This document shows, piece by piece, positions 13,262-24,300 of a stretch of DNA of 64,000 nucleotides (within the stretch, counting starts at the first letter, position 1; every line of letters starts with the position of its first letter). The notes beneath the pieces were generated by a model. That model saw nothing but the letters and a program-made list of their open reading frames with translations. It was not told where the DNA came from and did no database searches. The position numbers and the translations under genes are program-made. The stretch is from Gerris lacustris (Eukaryota; Arthropoda; Insecta; Hemiptera; Gerridae), in NCBI GenBank assembly GCA_951217055.1, contig OX578281.1, positions 11,626,447-11,690,446 on the forward strand. The letters run 5' to 3'.

Positions 13262-13466
13262 CTGAGTGTCTGGTGCTTGCGTGTTTGAGGAACCTTGGTT
13301 AAATGGCTGCTGTCTCCCAGCTCAGTGGGGAAGAACGTGGCGCCATAGAAATCAAGTCCGTTTTGAAGTAGATTATGTGCTTCGTCCATCGATGCAAGTG
13401 TCACCCTTACTACTGGCGTCGTGTAAGCTCCATCTGACTTAGCCACTTCTAGCCGACCGGACGAAC
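13262..13466 (-). CDS. Gene 1, exon 4 (second half of RRM-like segment)
   Basis: The acceptor on the minus strand is TAATTGTTTAG (AG at 13468-13467) and the donor is CAG|GTAATA at 13261. The 205-nt exon takes one nucleotide from exon 3 to make Gly, then reads SSGRLEVAKSDGAYTTPVVR, VTLASMDEAHNLLQNGLDFY, GATFFPTELGDSSHLTKVPQ and TRKHQTL, leaving two nucleotides. The order hydrophobic strand (VVRVTL), helix (SMDEAHNLLQNG) and strand (LDFYGATFFP) is what the second half of an RRM-like fold looks like, and it complements the beta-alpha-beta of exon 3. Codon use is GC-rich relative to the flanks. I do not recognise the family and infer nucleic-acid binding only weakly. Confidence 0.8.
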
Positions 13467-13556
13467 CTAAACAATTATTTCGACATTTTATTAACATATA
13501 GAAATGATTTAGCTTTAAGATGCAAAATAAATTTCTGTCATAACATAAAATACTAT

Positions 13557-13790
13557 GGCAATTAGTGTGGCACATAGCTTCCTCGCTTTTCATTTTGTAT
13601 ACTTTAATGATTTATACTATTAAAACCTATTATAGTAAAATTTATTTAATTTTACCTTGTTTTTTTCTAAAACTGCCAAAATTGATTTTTTACATTAATC
13701 AAAGTATCAATTTAGCAAAATTTAAGGAGCCCAGACGGTTGAAATTTATCTGGGGCCATCATCAGGCTACTTTCGACAAATCATCCATAC
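13557..13790 (-). repeat. G1 element 3' portion, minus orientation
   Basis: It begins with the reversed G1 3' end (AATTAGTGTGGCACATAGCT) and runs through a block with GTTGAAATTTATCTGGGGCC that also occurs reversed near 9300. The 5' head is missing. Confidence 0.7.
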
Positions 13791-13989
13791 CTTGAGGTCC
13801 ACCTACAAGAACAATTAGACAAATGCACACTGATTGTCTGCACTTCATAGCAAAGCATTGACACGTCCATATGTGCTAAAAAACGAACCCATGATTTAAT
13901 GGTTTCCATTAAATGGAGAAAATTAGTATTTTTTTACTTCCATGAAAATGTAAATGAATTTTAATTCCATGAAAGTATGGTGATACCCT

Positions 13990-14460
13990 CCAAAACGAGA
14001 TTCCGAGATCTCTGTGAAGGAGGGGTCTTACGAACCCGGGGATATCATCAAAATCCGTTTCATATACATATATGTCTGTGCGTACGTATGTATGTATGTA
14101 CGTACGTACGTTCGTTCGTTCGTTCTTACTTTCGTTCGTTCGTACTTTCGTTCGGAACTTTAAGCCTCTATAACATCGCTTCAAGACATCGTATTGAGAT
14201 GCGGTTTGCGGCATTTTTAAGCGGTTTGTCAGAAAAACTGATGGCGCAAACCCGAACGTCGTAGCTTCGGAGCTATAGTCATTTAAGCACGAAATCGGTC
14301 TGTCGACGATTACGTCAGTAGGCTTTATTTGATTTCAATTGCCTTTGGGACATATATGTGTCCTGTATAGTAGATTGTATCTATACTTTTTGTGCACAAT
14401 CGGACAAGCGGTTTGGGAGATATTCGTATTTTAGTGTTTTTTTTTTTATAAAAAACACTA
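13990..14460. repeat. (GTAY/GTTC)n microsatellite inside a GTCY-like single-copy element
   Basis: 14071-14155 is (GTAC/GTAT)n then (GTTC)n. It is followed by TTTGTGCACAATCGGACAAG, reminiscent of the ACCGATTTTGATGAAATTT block after the microsatellite in G1 and G2. Near 14424-14462, TTTTAGTGTTTTTTTTTTTA and its inverse form a hairpin. Only one copy is seen here. Confidence 0.5.
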
Positions 14461-14670
14461 AAATACCTTTTGTTCTTTGGGCAATTGGGTCCGTCCAGTT
14501 GATCGTATCCAAACAATTCTTGTGTTAAAATAAGCAGCTTGTAGACTACTTCTGAATGAATATTAGCATGATTACCAAATATTGAGTATAAGCACCAAAA
14601 AATGAAACATAAAATTATGATATTGAAATTTTGGCTTTTTTTCGATTTGGTAATTTAAGCTATTAAATCA

Positions 14671-15000
14671 ATGGACGAGTTCGTTAAACAACGTTATCCG
14701 TTGAAGCGTTCACTCGCAACGCTCGCGTAAACGTGAACTTCACATTTAAAATTGGAATTTTAGGTCGGGGTAAAAATCAAACTTAATCTATTTAATGAGA
14801 CAAACATTTTTTTCCAATACAATTTTTCAGTAAAACCAACAGTGACACCGCTATGAAGTGTTAAAGATCGCTAAAAACTATTAATAGTTTTTACATAATA
14901 AACAATAAAACTATTAAGTAATATAACGTTAATATAACAATAAAGTACATGATAGGATGCGAGGAAGCTATGTGCCTCACTAATTGGCAGTCTATTTTTG
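14671..15000 (+). repeat. G1 element, 3' half
   Basis: Starts inside G1 at GACGAGTTCGTTAAACAACG, passes CACCGCTATGAAGTGTTAAA and reaches the intact 3' end GAGGAAGCTATGTGCCTCAC followed by TAATTGGCAGTCTATTTTT. The 5' half is absent. Confidence 0.8.
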
Positions 15001-16196
15001 TTTTCTTGATAAAAGTTAGCTCATACTCATCTAAGTCTACAACACTCCATTTATTCCAAAAACCAACATTTTAAATTTTTCCCTAGTCTTATCAGAAAAT
15101 TAGCGACAACATTTACACGAAAGAGATTCTTTTTTAATATTACAAATGATTATTAAAAATAATAAAAATTTATAACGTATATTTTTAATCAACAGCAAAA
15201 TAATATTTTAGTATTACTTTGCTTCCGTTTCTCAAAAAGTAAGTATAGTTCAATATTTTTTTGTTAAAAGAAAATATTAATTTAAACTTGTATCTATTTA
15301 TTGAATGTTTCAATTCTTGGACTAGGGAAAACTTTAATATCTTAATAAAAGATTTTTTTTTTTTTCGTTCATCTTTATCCCAATGATATTGTTGGGGGAA
15401 TATTTAGGAAAATTGAAAACGATTCTAGTTTGATTCCCTTGAGGTTCTCTGATGTTCTGTGTTTTCTTCTCTCGGTGCTTTTTTTCTTCCTTCATCCTCT
15501 TGTTCGTTGTAGAGGATGAGCCGTGGCACGGTATCGTTGTTTTTAATCTAGTTTAAAGTGGAATGGATTAAGGCTTAAAGCCTTAGTGGGGACATTATAT
15601 GAAAGCATAACGTAGAGGGCCTCGCTGTAATATCCACAGGGGCTAAGGTCTCTCCTTACCTACTCGTCCCCTGAGCTACCGACGAGCAAAAACCCGCCTT
15701 TAAATAAAAAGCAATTTAGCCCATAAAGCTCTTTACGGTACTTTCTAATAAAAATCTCTTCTACTCACTGAGAAAAGGCTCCTAAGTTTTTACGAGATGC
15801 TATTAACATTGCTTTCTCCTACTAGACATTAACCCTTAGAGCCTTCTTATACCACCCCCAACCCCTTCCTTTCCCATAGCGTCTTTTTCCTATATTGTAA
15901 GCGATTTAAAAAAAGATGCTTTTTCCCGCCATTTTCTTATACCTCTTTTTTAATCTATTTAATATCTTACAAAACGATAAATGATAATAAAAACGTGATG
16001 ATATTCTTGGTACATGACTTTTTTTCCACTCTCAAAATAATAGAAGTGAGGTTGGTTTTTGCTCATATTAAAAATAACCACTTGTTAGTCCTTCCATATT
16101 CTTTCTATCGCTTGCACATAAAGGGTTGCCTAATTTTTTAAAAATAAAAAGGCTTACAGTAGTCTTAAAATTAGAATTGATTCTGAAAAAGCTATA
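15001..16196. other. Intron sequence, no gene seen
   Basis: 15500-15720 is GC-richer (for example CCGTGGCACGGTATCG and GGGGCTAAGGTCTCTCC) and may be part of an unrecognised repeat. The rest is AT-rich with poly-T runs. No exon with good splice sites was found. Confidence 0.35.
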
Positions 16197-16199
16197 CGC

Positions 16200-16496
16200 G
16201 TTTCCAAGCTAGAAAGAAAATCTAACGATTACATTCGTCGTGGCATGGAACAGCAAGAGAGCGTGGTCCAGCGCATAGAGAAGCGAACGCTTTGTTGGTA
16301 TGGCCATGTCCGGAGGATGGGAGAAGGAAGATGGCCTCGTAGGGTCATGGAATGGTCTCCTTCTGGAAGGAGGAAGCGAGGACGTCCCAGAGCATCTTGG
16401 AGAGGTGGAGTCAGCCAGGCAATGCGGACTTTCAACCTACAAGATGGCGACTGGGAATACCGTCAAACCTGGTCTTCGGGAATACAGGCAAACCGC
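16200..16496 (+). pseudogene. C-terminal fragment of an RTE-type LINE ORF
   Basis: The plus frame from about 16200 reads SKLERKSNDYIRRGMEQQES, then VVQRIEKRTLCWYGHVRRMG, GRRKRGRPRASWRGGVSQAM and a QDGDWEYRQTW end, with a stop after about 99 codons. The WYGHVxRM ... GRRxRGRPRxxW signature is the conserved C-terminal tail of RTE-clade LINE proteins, downstream of the reverse transcriptase. No polymerase domain is present, so this is a 5'-truncated relic. It carries no TSD that I could define. Confidence 0.8.
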
Positions 16497-16819
16497 TGAT
16501 GAGTGGTAACGCCCTTAAAAGTAAAAGTAAGATTCTGAAAGAGCAGGAAAATATAAATCCCTCCTTCGACGATCGAACATGTTGGCCCAACATGTAGGGT
16601 TTAAGGGGGGTTGATGGGCGCCATTCCAACATGTTGGACTGTTTTTTTGGGTTGGGCGTTGTGCTGGACAGCACACCCCATCTCCAACCCAAAGTCCAAC
16701 ACATGTGGGTCGTGGATGGTGAACCGTCGAGCGCCTCGCCTGACACGGCCTCAGTCTGTCTTGTTTTCTGCTGTGTACAGTTGTATTTTATTTGTTGCGT
16801 TGTGGATTCTCATATCAAA

Positions 16820-17185
16820 ATGTCCTTTAATGACAACCAACAATTCTGGACCGAATTTATAGAACTATATCGAGATCACCATCCGTTGTGGGATATTAAA
16901 GATAAAGGACATTGCAATAAACATATTTGAAAAGAAAGTTACGTGGTGTTGATTGAAAAAGGGATGGAAGTGTTTCCGGATTGAGACGAAAAGTTATAAA
17001 AGCCAAAATCGAATCACTTAGGGCTTCCTTTTGAAATGAAATGATGAGACCAGAGTTTGAAAAACAGAACAGGAAGTGGTATAGATGAAGTATATGAACC
17101 AAACCAACCCTGTGGTATTTCGACCTGCTGATGTTTAATATCGACCAAGAAGTCGTAAGAAAAGGAATATCATCGTTGGTTAAAC
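16820..17185 (+). pseudogene. Harbinger MADF-domain (Myb/SANT-like) protein, broken
   Basis: From ATG at 16820 the frame reads MSFNDNQQFWTEFIELYRDH then HPLWDIKDKGHCNKHI. This is the start of a MADF domain (F+x+YRxxPxLWD). A frameshift and TGA follow, but domain remnants persist in other frames: LIEKGMEVFPD near 16950, KAKIESLRASF near 17000, DEVYEP near 17085 and LWYFDLLMFNIDQEVV near 17110. The MADF partner is thought to help the nuclease bind DNA. At least two frameshifts and several stops make this copy non-functional. Confidence 0.8.
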
Positions 17186-17224
17186 GGACGAGAGAAGAGA
17201 TGATAATAGATGACGATGACGATG

Positions 17225-17463
17225 GTGGCGAGGAAAGAAGAACTCGTTCAAGCAGATATTCAAAACACTCCTCATTCATGCGCAAATAGTTTTTATAATC
17301 GTGTGGCTCATTCGCAGTGAGGTGTGACAATAACAACATTATGACTAAATTTATTTCGCTCTAATAGCCATTTCTTAGCCCATACTCGCGGAGGTTTCCT
17401 CACTTTCTTTTGACTTAAACACAAAACACCACAACATACAGCTATAGCCGACTCAAAATCCAT
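17225..17463 (-). pseudogene. Harbinger nuclease, N-terminal remnant
   Basis: The minus-strand ATG at 17463 opens MDFESAIAVCCGVLCLSQKK with KPPRVWAKKWLLERNKFSHN. After a frameshift near 17330 it continues with HLTANEPHDYKNYLRMNEEC and FEYLLERV. The order (basic WxxxWLxxR, then DYxNxLRM, then FxxLLxxV) is the N-terminal region of PIF/Harbinger transposases. The DDE catalytic part is absent, replaced by (TCATC)n-like sequence near 17190-17225. The gene is convergent with the MADF gene. Confidence 0.8.
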
Positions 17464-17574
17464 TGCTTAACTATCGTTGAACCAACATGCTCGGTAGTGG
17501 ATGGTGCACATCTGACATGTTGGGTTGGAGTCAGGTAGAGGTTGGGCCAACATGTTCGATCGTCGATGGGGGCT

Positions 17575-17767
17575 TAATAGAGAGCCGTTGAGAGTCCGAT
17601 ATTTTGACTTCTAGAAGGTCAGATGACACAATCTTAAGCTCTCATTAGACCTTTACTCCATTTTTATTTCAATTGGAAATTTTGAAAATATGACCTCTCA
17701 AAACAGCGCTTTTATGCATTTCTGAGGTGAAAATGAATATGAAGTGAATGTAAAAAATTTGTATTAA
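17575..17767. other. Spacer with a fragment shared with the hAT element
   Basis: 17684-17735 (ATGACCTCTCAAAACAGCGC and following) matches, inverted, the interior of the hAT element near 45300-45350. It is probably a hAT relic. Confidence 0.5.
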
Positions 17768-18475
17768 ATAAACAGGTCAAGTGTGTGCTAGTCAGCACAC
17801 AGCGAGGGTCCGTAGGCCACACTGTATAGTTTAAGTAGTACCCTATTGATGGTGTTTTTTCAAAATGCTAAAAAGCTTACTTTGAACCATTCTAAGGATC
17901 TGATATTCTCAAAACACACTCTGATAAAGTATTTTTTTGCCACTGAACCGGACTACAACCATATAAATACATCGAAAAGACCATAATTATAAAAAAACGT
18001 ATTTTGTCAATAAAAAATAAAATAATATTTTTTCGAAATGTCCAAAAAGTGGTATCTTTACTTTTGGTCGAAGAATGTTCAGGAATTTTTTCTGATTTTT
18101 TGCACTTCACATAAGCGAGATAGAAGGGGGGACACGTTTCACACCCACTTCAAACTTGCCTACGCTCGCCCTATCAAAGTTATAACCAAAGATTTATATA
18201 TTTTTGTAATCAGCTCGACGTACCCTTTCATATGATACCCCTCACGGTGTCGAAAAAAATAAAAAAATTTTAACCCTTAACTTTTTTTACCCTAATTTTT
18301 TTGAAATATATTTTTTTTTAAGTCGCTATATTTTTAAAATATGTGGGTAGGTACAAGATACATACATGCCAAATTTCAAAGTGATCGGACGAAAGGTGTA
18401 GCCATGAGAGCACGCGACAGGACGGACGGACAGACACACGCAGGAAAATATAAGGGTCCTTGGTTTTGCCTAGGA
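17768..18475 (-). mobile_element. G4 element, Helentron/DINE-1-like, minus copy
   Basis: Reverse of the copies at 23487 and 25556. The 3' hairpin TGTGCTAGTCAGCACA lies at 17785-17800, the sub-terminal repeat AGGGTCCGTAGGC at 17804-17816 and the (GTCC)n tract at 18418-18436. The 5' end (AAGGGTCCTTGGTTTTGCCT) is cut short at 18473, where a different sequence begins. Confidence 0.75.
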
Positions 18476-18477
18476 CA

Positions 18478-18502
18478 CGTGCCCCCCTGGATACGCCACT
18501 GC
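18478..18502 (-). repeat. Isolated hAT-like terminus
   Basis: CCCCCTGGATACGCCACTG is the reverse of CAGTGGCGTATCCAGGGGG, a common hAT terminal form. It abuts the truncated G4 end. I found no opposite terminus in the window. Confidence 0.45.
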
Positions 18503-19615
18503 CATGGAGGTAAATGATTTTTTTAATACACAGAATTTGTATATAAGATTAATATTATATACATAATAATAATATAATATATATAAATGTTATTTTCATG
18601 TTTTTTTCTTCATTTTTCGCTAAAATTGTTATGAAAATATTTTATTTTTCAATTAAATTCCTCATAACTACTTCTTCATCCTGAAATAATAAAATCGTCA
18701 ACGAATGCAAACAGAGAAATGCATAAAATCAACTGTTTCTAGAACTAAAGTTTCACTTCAAATGCGTGAGAGTTTCACATATATTTTTATTTTTTAATAA
18801 TTAATTTGTTTTTTTCACGATTAGAATTAATTTGGTTATATCAATAAAGAAATTAAAGGGTTGTTGATTATTTATTTTATGAATAAAAAGCTTCTTTTTA
18901 GATAAGAAAGGGTTAAAAGCTACCATTAACATTTAGTGGCTACTAAGCTAACCTATTTACTTTACTGCTTACTTAATTTTTTTTTTTAAACGAAGCTAAT
19001 GTCTCTTCAGTTTAAACACTGTCATTGACTTAACTTGAAAAAATAAAGCTAGAGAAAATATCCGCTTCAATCAAGCCAGGAGGTTCTTGGCTCCTTAATG
19101 GTGAAAAAAAAAAATAGGAGGAAGAAAACAAGCTGACGGTTATTTATAAAAGACGGAGCAATTCATCAGGAGAAGTTAAGTGAAGCAGAGCAGGGGGGGG
19201 GGGGGTCTAATTGTTTATTGTTTGCTTCTAAAAAGCCATTAGGTGTGTCATCAAACGCTGGTAACCTGAAACTCAACTCCAAATATACCCTTTACTCTGG
19301 ATAGACTTAAAACAACACTCTATCTCACTCTTACATCGTCAATATGAACAACATATATCTTACTCTCTCCGTCTCATTGTTCGTTATTCTGTCATTATAT
19401 GTATATATATTTCTTTCATAACTCGTACCCCCCTCCACCTTCTACCACTTTTCGGCGACAATTATGAAATCGATATGATGTTATTGTGAGGATGAAATTG
19501 ATCGCCGGTGAGAGGTTATTAACTTATAAACATAATGGTTGAATTGGCATTGAAATGTTACATCACTTTGTTTAATAATTTCAATCAAAAATTTAAAATT
19601 ACTCATTAACTATTA
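18503..19615. other. AT-rich intron, no gene seen
   Basis: Contains poly-G at 19193-19205. No open frames of note and no recognised family. Confidence 0.4.
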
Positions 19616-20192
19616 GTCCACAGGCCACCATAAGAAGTGAGTCGCTGATTGATAAAGTTTTCTTACCTTATGGAATCGCTTATTTATGCCGTGTCCACCG
19701 ATGAATTGGGTATATGGCAACTGGGGGCTGGGCCATTTCTTTTTTGTTGACATGCCAAACTTGCCCTTCTGCGGGAACATTGAAAAGAGATAGATAAAGT
19801 TTTGATTTTCACAGGATCGTTTAATTAAATTATTTCAAAAACAGTGGTACACGTGGCCACCGATAAGAGTGGGCTGTTTGGGGTGGCCACCGCCCCAAAC
19901 ATATCGCTCTGCGAGGACGTTGAAACGAAAACGGCCCACTCGTATCGGTGGCCACCTTTACCACTGTTTTTGAAATAATTTAACTAAACGATCCTGTGAA
20001 AATCAAAACTTTATCTATCTCTTGTCAATGTTCCCGCAGAAGGGCAAGTTTGGCATGTCAACAAAAAAGAAATGGCCCAGCCCTCAGTTGCCATATACCC
20101 AATTCATCGGTGGACACGGCATAAATAAGCGATTCCATAAGGTAAGAAAACTTTATCAATCAGCGACTCACTTCTTATGGTGGCCTGTGGAC
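19616..20192. repeat. M2 foldback MITE, copy 1 (577 bp)
   Basis: Terminal inverted repeats start GTCCACAGGCCACCATAAGA and end TCTTATGGTGGCCTGTGGAC. The arms extend over most of the element and include ACAGGATCGTTTAATTAAAT, mirrored near 19980. TA flanks both sides. A second copy of exactly the same length is at 31534-32110. Short frames in it have no domain. Confidence 0.85.
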
Positions 20193-20855
20193 TATATTTT
20201 AAAATATTAAATTATTATTAATTAAATCCGGATTCATATCTAAAAAAAAAACGGTTCGAGACAACAAACACTAACTTTCTCATATTATAGCCTCAGTCCC
20301 AGAGCCCAGAAAACACGAATATATTGTTATCTATATAGACTACAGACGGATAGCCGTATAAATCCACTAGTTGTGACAAACCCTCCTACAGAACCTTCCA
20401 AGTTATGAGAGTTCCAACCGGCACTACCGTCACCTGCAATCATCATTTTAATCTATAAACTCATCAAAATTGTAGGTGTGGGAGCGTCTTTGGAGGTCAT
20501 CTTAATGGATAATATAAATAGTCTCTCCACGTTAACTGGCTAATTTGTTTAAAGATAATTTTTTTAAGGTAATTTATTTAAAGATTTATTTTTTAGAGGA
20601 GCTTCGGGAACAACTGTGGTGCTAACAGCTTAGGATTGGAGAAAAAGTGATTGTATCGCAATTATGATTTATAAAACTACGAAATCAAGCAGGCAGAATA
20701 GGTTTTGGCAGATATTTAAAAGGAGACTCTTCAGGAACAACTATTTCTTGGGAACTATACTAACTACTCAGGATTGCAATAGGACAAAGGTTGCGTTCTG
20801 AAGCTGATTCATCATTCTGAGAAGTTAAGGTAGTTGAAGCGATAGTATATAGTTA
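20193..20855. other. Spacer
   Basis: AT-rich with two loose copies of a TCGGGAACAACT/TCAGGAACAACT motif (20605 and 20731). No coding signal. Confidence 0.35.
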
Positions 20856-21601
20856 ATTGAAGCGAGCGTAGCGAGCTTCCTACATTCAACGAAATATGCT
20901 CCGTGTCTGTCTGTCTGTCTGTCTGTCTGTCAGTAACGTTTACGCTTGTGACGATAACTTGAGTAAAAGTTGACCGATTTAGTTGAAATTTGGTATACAT
21001 GTTCCTCTTACTAATACACAGGCTAAGTTCGTTGGGCAGCGTGATCCGTCCAAGAGTTCGCGCGCAACGCTCGCGTAAACGAAAGGTTCAAAAGTTAAAT
21101 TGGAATTTCAGGACGGGAAAAGATTCTATCATCATCTATTCGATGAGACGAACATTTTTTACAAATAATATTTTTTAGTAAAACCAACAGCGACACCGCT
21201 ATGAATTAATAAAGATCGCTAAAACTATTAAAGCGGACCTAAACGTTTATAACAGAGAAAACAACCTTTTTACCGATAAGTTACGCTGTAACGTAACGAT
21301 TTTAATAAAACTTCATATACACCATCTAATGCGCAATTGAAACACGCATGCAAAATTTCAATTTGATACATGCAGTAGTTGTTTTGTAGCAAAGAAATAC
21401 ATTTTATAATAATTGAAATGGAGATGTTTGGTTAGAGGAATAGTAAGAATGCGGGGTGGTTCCCTTACTAATAGCCGCTGTACTACTATCATACCCTATA
21501 TCTATCAACTCATCATGATTCATGATTATCTATTTTTTCAATATTCAATACATATTTATTACTATACGCTCGCTTCAATGATAGAGCCACGCGATGCCTA
21601 G
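20856..21601 (+). repeat. G2 element, full copy
   Basis: The 5' end ATTGAAGCGAGCGTA (20856-20870) is matched by inverted TACGCTCGCTTCAAT (21565-21579), then the tail GATAGAGCCACGCGATGCCT. (GTCT)n lies at 20903-20932, followed by GTTGAAATTTGGTATACATG and CACCGCTATGAATTAATAAA. The same order is seen in the copy at 61433-62186. The tail beyond the inverted sub-terminal repeat parallels the G3 and G4 layout. Confidence 0.85.
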
Positions 21602-21651
21602 TAAGACTAATTTGTTAGATTAGTCGCGTAAGTAAGTCAAAATTAGTTTAC

Positions 21652-21832
21652 CTGTGGCAGACTGTTGTCCTTGGGATTGCTGTTGCTGGAAGTAGGCAGC
21701 CGGAAGTCTTGTTACCTCTACGATTGAGTTGTACTTGTACAGCGAATGACGGATATCTTCTTCCGGCAAATCTTCAGGAACTTCGAGCACGAATACGACA
21801 AATGTCTTCTGAGGGCGACATGGTATTGGGAC
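21652..21832 (-). CDS. Gene 1, exon 3 (first half of RRM-like segment)
   Basis: The minus-strand acceptor CTTTGTAG ends at 21833 and the donor ACAG|GTAAAC starts at 21651. The 181-nt exon begins in phase 0: VPIPCRPQKTFVVFVLEVPE, DLPEEDIRHSLYKYNSIVEV, TRLPAAYFQQQQSQGQQSAT, plus one nucleotide of Gly. KTFVVFVLEVP is a convincing beta-1 strand, PEEDIRHSLYKY a helix and IVEVTRLP a second strand, which together form the opening half of an RRM-like fold completed by exon 4. The Gln-rich run forms a linker or an exposed loop. The exon ends 51 bp downstream of a G2 element, so transposons come very close to both of its splice sites. Confidence 0.85.
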
Positions 21833-22078
21833 CTACAAAGAAACAATCAATACGTGGGCATTTTTAATTAATCAATCCGTCATTATTAAAGGGGTAATTT
21901 AAAACTGACAAAAGGATCACCTTGAAAATTTTATCATAGAATAAAATTGATAACTAATCAGAAAGATTGTAAAATGAATCATTGCAAAAGGATTTGAACA
22001 ATTAAATTCACAAGAAATCAGAAAGGATGTCCAAGATAAATAATAATCAAATACGTATCTGGTGTAAACCAATACGTA
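21833..22078. other. Intron flank upstream of exon 3
   Basis: AT-rich, no recognised repeat. Confidence 0.4.
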
Positions 22079-22182
22079 GCGTTTCTCTATGGACAACTAA
22101 TTTCAACATATAAGTTGAAAAGATCCATAGTGCTTTAATTTTATCATTGATAATTGAAACTTTGTACATTATAAAGTATCAA

Positions 22183-23486
22183 AAACTTGGTTTTCCTGTA
22201 AAATCCGCGTCACGAAGGGTTTTAAGTCCAACGTTTCGCTTCCACTCCTTGAAGCGTCTTCAGGGGTGTGGTGCATCGTGATGTTGACTTGAAGCAAGCA
22301 ATATATGGTGATTCGAATTTAATGTGCAATTTTCATGTCCTAGATGAATAACTGGAGCGTTTTTCACGTAATTGACAGGATTTTTCTTCATGGTAACTCA
22401 GTTAAGCTTAGAGAACTACAACTAAGCAAAAAAATAATGCACCGCTTAATTTTAATCGCTACAAAAATTGTCAAAAGGCGATTTCATAACAACCTTGGCT
22501 GTCCTTAAATCAGTTGTTCTTATTCACTTCACTCTAGCTCATACATTAATAATGTTATTAAAAACTTATTGGATAATTTTGAAGTGGGGTCCTACCTGAA
22601 TTAAAATATATGTTAGCTATTAAAAATAATAAATTATTACTAAATGGAACTTCAAGTTAAAGTTTGTCCTTTAAAAAAATGTAATTACCATGGCATTATA
22701 TAAATGTATCCCTATTCTGGTTGAGGCAGGGAGATTTTAAGTATGGCGACAGATTTTCGCAATGCCGCACACTGGTTTTCTTGTAACGGTTGATAGGGGA
22801 TGACCTGAACCCTTTAGTTGAGAGCTAGCGCTAATTCCGATTGTTCTTCCAGTTGCGAACTCTTTTAAACGTAATTACCGTGCATGTTTATAAGTCTATT
22901 TTCAAAGACTTTTTAGGTTAAGTTATAGTTCATTGTTTAGGCATTTAAGAGTGCTATTTAATGGTGTATTAAAATTGGGTTTTTATTTTAAACTACTGAC
23001 CAAAATATTTTCTTAAAGTGTGAAATGTAACAACCGTGCACAAAAAACGTGCCTTAATTACCATGCTTTAAATAAACTTAATTACCACCTAAAAATTTGT
23101 AAAGTTATTTCCCATCTGTCCCGCATGGTGCAATATATCTGAAATTAGTCCGAGAACATTCCATAATTTTTCGTGAATTTTTTTAAAAAGTCAACATTTT
23201 TAGTCTAAGTCCAATTTTAGTTTCCAAAATAGCACTTTAAATTAGAATCACCCAATATATATACCCTAATGTGGCGTAGGCTTCCGCCTACGGAATTTTG
23301 TGTGTAAGTTAATCTTTTTGTGCCTTTTTAGAATATAAGTTCATCCATTTGCTTCGAGTCAACATCGCGATGCACCACACCTGAAGATGCTTCCACTACT
23401 GAAGTGAAGATGCTTCCAGTAGTGGAAGCGAAACGTCGGACTTCAACCTCTTCGTGACGGTGATTTCACCGGAAAACTAAGTTTTT
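22183..23486. repeat. M4 foldback element, long copy
   Basis: The left arm (22183-22310) carries CGTTTCGCTTCCACTCCTTG and GTGGTGCATCGTGATGTTGA. The right arm (23350-23486) carries the inverse, with GAAGATGCTTCCAGTAGTGG and GAAACGTCGGACTTC. One short segment of the right arm is duplicated (GAAGTGAAGATGCTTCCA). The roughly 1-kb interior is AT-rich with several TTAATTACCATG-like motifs and no gene. Confidence 0.7.
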
Positions 23487-24195
23487 AGGGTCCGTAGGCA
23501 AAACCAAGGACCCTTATATTTTCCTGCGTGTGTCTGTCCGTCCGTCCTCTCGCGTGCTCTCACGGCTACACCTTTTGTCCGATCACTGACATTTGGCATG
23601 TATGTGTCTTGTACCTGCCCACATATTTTAAAAATATAGCGACTTAAAAAAAATATTTTTCAAAAAAATTAGGGTAAACAAACTTAAGGGTTAATTTTTT
23701 TTTTCGACACATGAGGGCTATCATATGAAAGGGTACGTCGAGCTGATTACAAAAATATATAATTCTTTGGATATAACTTTGATAGGGCGAGCGTAGGCAA
23801 GTTTGAAGTGGGTGTGAAACGTGTCCCCCCCCCCTCTATTTCGCTTATGTGAAGTGCAAAAAATCTGAAAAAATTCCTGAACATTCTTCGACCAAAAGTA
23901 AAGATACCACTTTTTGGAAATTTCGAAAAAAATATTATTTTATTTTTTATTGACAAAATACATTTTTTTTATAATTATGATACTTTCGATGTATGTATAT
24001 GATTGTAGTCCGGTTCAGTGGCAAAAAAATACTTTATCAGAGTGTGTTTTGAGAATATTAGACCTTTTGAATGGTTCAAAGTAAGCTTTATAGTATTTAA
24101 AAAAAATCACTGCTTATACACTTTACAGTTAAACACTATATAGTGTGGCCTACGGACCCTCGCTATGTGCTGACTAGCACACACTTGACCTGTTT
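23487..24195 (+). mobile_element. G4 element, Helentron/DINE-1-like, full copy
   Basis: The 5' AGGGTCCGTAGGC folds with the AGGACCCT that follows. (GTCC)n lies at 23526-23545, then TCATATGAAAGGGTACGTCG near 23720. The inverted sub-terminal repeat GCCTACGGACCCT lies at 24148-24160. The 3' hairpin TGTGCT-GACT-AGCACA spans 24166-24181, with the tail CACTTGACCTG. Flanking sequence is T-rich with no duplication. The layout is the same as G3 but the sequence is unrelated. Confidence 0.75.
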
Positions 24196-24300
24196 ATTTA
24201 TACTTTATTATGTACAAAATTTCAATTATCAATGATAAAATAAAAGCGCTATGGATCCTTTCAACTTAAATGTTGAAATTAGTTGTCCATAGAGAAACGC

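Larger units (their letters stand above)
16557..17574. mobile_element. PIF/Harbinger DNA transposon, degenerate, TAA target duplication
   Basis: Terminal inverted repeats share TCGACGATCGAACATGTTGG and CCCAAC (left) with GTTGGGCCAACATGTTCGAT and CGTCGA (right). TAA occurs at 16554-16556 and 17575-17577, the three-base TWA duplication known for PIF/Harbinger. Inside are two convergent broken genes, a MADF protein and a nuclease, the pair this superfamily encodes. Extra inverted copies of CCAACATGTTGG near 16590, 16627 and 17515 may be subterminal binding sites. Confidence 0.85.
22079..24300. repeat. Outer foldback with about 100-bp arms enclosing M4 and G4
   Basis: Left arm 22079-22182 (GCGTTTCTCTATGGACAACT onward) and right arm 24203-24300 (ending AGTTGTCCATAGAGAAACGC) are near-identical inverted copies. 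Between them lie an M4 element and a G4 element placed end to end, so the original element was small and has been filled by two later insertions. It lies in the intron between exons 2 and 3. Confidence 0.7.

Noticed and set aside
13909..14264. Frames of about 100 codons on both strands
   Set aside because: They cross a (GTAY/GTTC)n microsatellite and element DNA, and there is no domain or splice support.
16229..16746. Other frames overlapping the RTE fragment and the Harbinger left end
   Set aside because: They are shadows of the RTE C-terminal frame or of the transposon terminus, with no motif.
16896..17339. 147-codon minus-strand frame taken as one protein
   Set aside because: Only its first 40 or so codons resemble the Harbinger nuclease. 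The rest is antisense of the MADF pseudogene.
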